NCBI RefSeq assembly: GCF_000200735.1
Contig: NC_014970.1
Location: 930,001 to 994,000 of the forward strand
Source of the DNA: Mycoplasma haemofelis str. Langford 1
GTDB taxonomy: Bacteria; Bacillota_I; Bacilli_A; Mycoplasmatales; Mycoplasmoidaceae
Reading direction: 5' to 3'
Length of the DNA: 64,000 nt
Shown here piece by piece: positions 60,729 through 64,000 of the stretch. Made by a program: the position numbers and the translations under genes. Numbering within the stretch: the first letter of the stretch is position 1; each line of letters begins with the position of its first letter. The notes beneath the pieces were generated by a model. It searched no databases. It had not been told where the DNA came from and saw nothing but the letters and a program-made list of their open reading frames with translations.

Positions 60729-61346
60729 TTAAGCAATCGGTTTAACGCATCACTTCATAGCTAAAGCCAAAGAAGATTCTGCATCCTCATGATACATTTG
60801 CTTCTTGTAGATAGTTCCACATCATACCTTCATGGCTGCCTTCCCTTTTGTGGCTTCAGTAGCTTCTTTAAATTTCGCATCTTCTATTTGTAGAGCAGCA
60901 TTCTCTGACTTTCCCTTGTCGGTGTTGTAACGTTCTCACGCTTTACTCCATTCTGAATCAACATTGTTGGCAGAGTCTTCTGTCGAAATGGCTTTAGATC
61001 CTAATTCCTGAAGAATGGAGGATGTCTTTATCACACATCACTTCTTGACATTTCCATAAACCCCATCAGAGTACTCAGAGGACTTCAAATTATCTTCACA
61101 TCAAGAAATCAATTGATTCTCATCTACTTCGGAGATCTTATCCTTTGACTTCTTATAAATCTTCTTAACTTCGATCCACTCACCATCCGAAGAAGTCAAT
61201 ACTTTGTATGGCTTTTCAGAATATTCCTTAACTAATCTATCTCTAAGGCTCTCTCCCTCTTTGGGGACATGATCATATATGAGATAAGCTCCTCCAGCAG
61301 AACCCACAGCTCCCATGGGGATAACCATCTTTAAAATACTGGACAT
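60729..61346 (-). CDS. Array protein, group N (205 aa)
   Basis: Unknown function. MSSILKMVIPMGAVGSAGGA, YLIYDHVPKEGESLRDRLVK; KPYKVLTSSDGEWIEVKKIY; SWCEDNLKSSEYSDGVYGNV; KKWCVIKTSSILQELGSKAI; VWCGTIYKKQMYHEDAESSL; AMKWCVKPIA. Head of the 56980-61346 minus run. Its nearest relative is 62106, beyond the remnant and small gene to its right. Confidence 0.9.
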
Positions 61347-61361
61347 AAGGGACGTATGAAT

Positions 61362-61553
61362 CTATCTCTTATCTATTGAAGAACTACAAAGGGAGATAAA
61401 CTCTAGATCTTTCTCAACAAACTTAAATTTAGAATCAAATTTATTTCCGAAAGCATCACACTTAACTTTTACGTTTTTCAAAAGATTCTCATGATAGCTC
61501 CCATGAGATTTAATCCAATCTCTCCATCTCCTTCGGTTTAAATAATCACGGAA
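61362..61553 (-). pseudogene. C-terminal gene remnant without start codon
   Basis: Open for 63 codons between TAA (61554-61556) and TAG (61362-61364), in a frame with no ATG or GTG near its beginning. Reads FRDYLNRRRWRDWIKSHGSY, HENLLKNVKVKCDAFGNKF, DSKFKFVEKDLEFISLCSSS, IDKR. Composition is protein-like (Trp, Cys, basic) and unlike random A+T-rich sequence. No relative seen in the window, so the intact parent gene must lie elsewhere or be lost. Confidence 0.5.
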
Positions 61554-61660
61554 TTAACTAATAAGAGAGTCATGATATTAATCAAGGGTCATTGGGGCTA
61601 TTCTTAACCCCACTTCAAGCAATTCGAGTTTTTGATTTTGAAATAGAGGGGGCTCACACT

Positions 61661-61680
61661 AAATGTGATTTGTGATTTCC
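61661..61680 (+). promoter_or_regulatory. Repeated GTGATTT leader motif, copy 2
   Basis: AAATGTGATTTGTGATTTCC matches 17262-17281 at nearly every base and again precedes a member of the 130-aa family. Distance to the start codon is 38 bases here and 43 at the other copy. Confidence 0.5.
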
Positions 61681-61718
61681 AAGTATATGTCGATCACTTT
61701 TCAAATTCAAAAAAGGAA

Positions 61719-62105
61719 GTGTCCAAAGTTAAAATGGGTCTGACTGGGGGGCTAGCATCATTAACGGCCGGATCAGTAGGAGCTTATTTTGGATTAGAAA
61801 GAAGTGATGGTTCAATTACCAAGGTCTTGAAATTAGACTCCCAAACTGCATACAAGAAGGGTAGGTGTAAAGTTAGAGTGAATAAGGGGTCTGGAGAAGA
61901 GTTAAATCAGTCATATTCCGACTTCTATAAGACAAAGGCAGATATCTCTGGGGGATTTGCCAGTATTTGTCTTGAAAAGTTATCTACCGTCAATATCAAT
62001 AAAGATCGGGAGGATTTGGTAATTAAAGTGAAAGACAATGGCGATGGATCCTATACTTACGAAGGATTTTCTATTTCCGATTCCTTTAGCGCCACTGGTT
62101 CCTAA
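61719..62105 (+). CDS. Small anchored protein, 130-aa family (128 aa), GTG start
   Basis: Unknown function. GTG at 61719 gives MSKVKMGLTGGLASLTAGSV, GAYFGLERSDGSITKVLKLD, which lines up with MTKVRMGLAGTLGSLMAGSV at 17325; AAAAGGAA just upstream is a fair ribosome binding site. Longer in-frame starts reach 61665 but lack a counterpart in the paralogue. Cysteines in KKGRCKVRVNKG and ASICLEKLSTV. Stop one base before the stop of the converging gene. Confidence 0.85.
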   Translation: MSKVKMGLTGGLASLTAGSVGAYFGLERSDGSITKVLKLDSQTAYKKGRCKVRVNKGSGEELNQSYSDFYKTKADISGGFASICLEKLSTVNINKDREDLVIKVKDNGDGSYTYEGFSISDSFSATGS

Positions 62106-62729
62106 CTATTGCTTAACCACCTTAATACATCACTTAGCAGCTAGAGAGAAGTCAGAAACAGATCCGTTCTTATACATTAACTTCTTATAAGCTGTCTCAC
62201 ACCACTTCTTCATAGCTGCCTTACCTTTATTTTCATCACTATTGACAGCCTTAATCTCACTATCCTCTATCTGTAAATTGACATTATTAACTTTCTCCTT
62301 ATCGTAAAGCTTTCATGCCTCAAGTCATTCCGAATCGTGTCCATCCGATACAGGAATAGCCTTATCTCCTAGTTCCTGAAGAATGGAGTTAGTATTAATT
62401 AAACAATACCTCTTAACCGATTCCCAACTATCCTCAGAATAAGACTTATTTAATGTACCAATACACCAATCCGGAAGTTCCGAACTAGTCAAGTTAGATT
62501 CTCCTTTCTTTATCTTCTGAGAACTTGACAAGTCATATATCTCTTTAATATCCACTCACTCTGGAGCACTCTTAGAATCTAAAACCTTTCATTTAGTATC
62601 CTTGAACTCACTCTTTAATCTGTCTCTAAAGGTCTCAACAAGATCTGAACCAGAAAGTTTTCAAATTCCTAAACCTGTAGCTCCAGAGAGAGCAATCCCT
62701 CCGGCAGTCATTAATAACTTAGAAGCCAT
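62106..62729 (-). CDS. Array protein, group N (207 aa)
   Basis: Unknown function. MASKLLMTAGGIALSGATGL, SDLVETFRDRLKSEFKDTKW, KVLDSKSAPEWVDIKEIYDL; PDWCIGTLNKSYSEDSWESV; KRYCLINTNSILQELGDKAI; KKWCETAYKKLMYKNGSVSD; AAKWCIKVVKQ. Relative of 60729 (SILQELG.KAI, GKAAMK.WC, YKK.MY). TAATG overlap with the gene upstream. Confidence 0.9.
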
Positions 62730-63364
62730 TACGCAGTGCTCCTAGAAGAAACGCAATGCTTCTTAACCTTCTCTATAGTTTTCTCTTCATCTGCAAAGCT
62801 CTCATACATATGCTTTTCCAATTTAGATTTACATCACTGTTGAAGCTTAGAGCCTCCATCGGTAGCGCCATTAACTGGGGGAGTCTTTAAAGAATTTATC
62901 TCCAATCCCTCTTTGTCACCGTTGTACTTATTTCAAGCATTCTGTCAACTGCTTGCATCAGCATTATCCGCTATGAAAGTTAATTTCTCCAATTCCAACT
63001 CCTGCTTTAGGGTATTGGTATTAGCAACGCATCAAGAAGATGCCTGTTCCAAAATTGAAGATTCCTTATCTGAATAAGTCTTCTTTAGATTAACTTCACA
63101 TCAATTAGGAAGATCAGACTCACTAATCCCTGTTATTTTCTTATTGGATTCTGAATTCTTGTAAAGCTCCTTAAACTTGGTTCAAATCGTATTTGAAGTT
63201 GAGAATAAGACTGTCCTTGGCTTATCTTTGTTCCTTTGCTCTAATTTGCTCCTTATAGTTTCTTCGGAATTAGAGGACTTTACAAATCCAAAATAAGCTC
63301 CGGTGCCCGCAATTCCGGCAGCAGGAACAGCTGCAAATAGTGATTTGCTTGCCAATGAATTCAT
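62729..63364 (-). CDS. Array protein, L-like (211 aa)
   Basis: Unknown function. MNSLASKSLFAAVPAAGIAG, TGAYFGFVKSSNSEETIRSK; KPRTVLFSTSNTIWTKFKEL; PNWCEVNLKKTYSDKESSIL; SSWCVANTNTLKQELELEKL; QQWCKSKLEKHMYESFADEE; VKKHCVSSRSTA. WCV.NT.TL and LPxWC follow group L, but the head is different and the last Cys follows His. Divergent from 63429 across 64 bp. Confidence 0.88.
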
Positions 63365-63428
63365 AATTTAAAAAAGTTAAAGATAGCCAGATCCACTAGT
63401 ATCGTCAAACCTATTCTTCTGAAACTCT

Positions 63429-64000
63429 ATGGATATAAAGTTTCTCTCTATTCCGGTAGCTCTAACAGGAGGGGCTGGTGGAAGCTATTTGGGTTACAGA
63501 TATTTACATCAAGAGACGCCAAAGGAAAGCATCAAGTCCAAATTGGGAAACCTTCTCTTGGAGTTTGGTGATAACTTCTCAGGCAAATGACAAGATCGAG
63601 CTACTCTTGTAAGTTCTAAGAATGATCTTCCCGAGTCCTTAAGCAAGCTTAAGACTTCTGGCAGCAACATATCTTCTGAAGCCATAAAAGGATGATGCAA
63701 AGAGCACATAGAAAAGGAGTTTACGTCAGAAACCGATGCTTTGTTTGTAGGCATTAGGAATTACTGTACTTTCAACAATAAAGATAAGTTAACGGGGAAA
63801 GCTATATCGGAGACTTTAGATAACAGCAATCTTAAATCAAACGGACAATGGAGCAAAGCCAACGGAAAGTTAAAGCAAGTTGATGATAATCAATTGAGTC
63901 CTAAGATGAAGGAAATAAAGGACAAGATTAAGGATACAGCCAGTCCGAAGGACGACAAGGCTCTTAAGAATTGATGCGAAACTACTTACACCGAATATTT
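63429..64000 (+). CDS. Array-like protein, unassigned, 3' end outside window (190 codons present)
   Basis: Unknown function. MDIKFLSIPVALTGGAGGSY, LGYRYLHQETPKESIKSKLG; GWCKEHIEKEFTSETDALFV; RNYCTFNNKDKLTGKAISET; KNWCETTYTEY at the cut edge. The SIKSKLGN..LEFGDNFSGKW stretch recalls group F (TIGSKLGD...ESW). With one more W-C or Y-C expected, the full protein should be about 205-220 residues. Confidence 0.87.

Larger units (their letters stand above)
61347..61718. other. Intergenic stretch with a gene remnant and a leader motif
   Basis: 372 bp between the divergent starts at 61346 and 61719. It contains a 63-codon minus-strand remnant (61362-61553, listed separately) and the GTGATTT leader motif (61661-61680). 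The rest (61554-61660) shows no ORF of note; CATTGGGGCTATTCTTAACC CC-type G/C-rich blocks stand out from the A+T-rich background but form no clear hairpin. Confidence 0.5.

Noticed and set aside
1..64000. tRNA or rRNA genes
   Set aside because: No cloverleaf with CCA-proximal stem or conserved rRNA segment was recognised by eye; a covariance-model search would settle this.

Overview
The window reads as chromosome of a haemotropic mycoplasma of the Mycoplasma haemofelis / M. haemocanis type. UGA must be read as tryptophan: nearly every gene is cut by in-frame TGA codons, often in a W-C motif written tga-tgt or tga-tgc, and becomes one complete ~200-residue ORF under genetic code 4. Base composition is A+T-rich, and genes are packed end to end. 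Species-level placement is inferred from known haemoplasma biology (most of the genome is paralogous genes of unknown function), not from a search.

Almost the whole window is one accessory landscape of 190-235-residue 'array proteins'. Each has an N-terminal glycine-rich hydrophobic segment (residues ~5-30, GLGGLGAAGGG style, a probable signal anchor). A hydrophilic body follows with about four cysteines, two or more in W-C (sometimes F-C or Y-C). The body looks like two copies of one unit: W..I...Y ... LK..C ... K-W-C. I sort them into groups used below. A: SIKNKLISEKYQIL. B: LISSL...K..QW and GT(I/V)E.R(L/I). C: AWQQG and KWCVVPRKVE. D: divergent, Y-C rich. E: AYLAKPY.FPE. F: KETIGSKLGD. 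G: SGLGAAGAIGGG and KWCVVPKT. H: GGGFLAHSL and KWCVEPIS. I: RRFCVVPKTLDQ. J: SLAAKLKDQKY. Mainly minus strand: K (SASVGGYMYATSG), L (GGYYLLSDSSTIRDKL), N (SILQELG.KAI), O (NSHD.IW) and singletons.

Layout. 1-159: start of a UvrD/PcrA-type helicase, minus. 203-350: decayed piece of an RDD membrane protein. 412-14112: 21 plus-strand array genes in tight head-to-tail order. 14115-15361 (minus, K and L) faces 15444-16772 (plus, G and H). 16769-19481: a 140-residue minus gene, a 130-residue and a 132-residue protein, and a 402-residue protein. 19497-20895: RDD protein and a second membrane protein. 20964-22863: A-B-C. 22866-25529: second copy of the K-L / G-H block. 25545-27418: B-G-B. 27487: second ~400-residue protein. 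28781-41152: 19 array genes including a triplicated E-C pair and one gene frameshifted by an 8-bp tandem repeat. 41201: third ~400-residue protein. 42541-48461: nine array genes. 48551-53183: two ~620-residue paralogues followed by two small proteins. 53136-61346: minus-strand array interrupted by one plus gene at 56336. 61362-64000: gene remnant, small plus gene, two minus genes and a plus gene running off the end.

How it works together: stop and start codons overlap as TAATG at more than 25 junctions, so long runs are probably co-transcribed and translationally coupled. The recurring gene order, near-identical blocks, remnants and repeat-driven frameshift suggest a reservoir of surface proteins diversified by duplication, gene conversion and slippage, plausibly for immune evasion. 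That role is inference. No rRNA, tRNA, CRISPR or transposase was seen.
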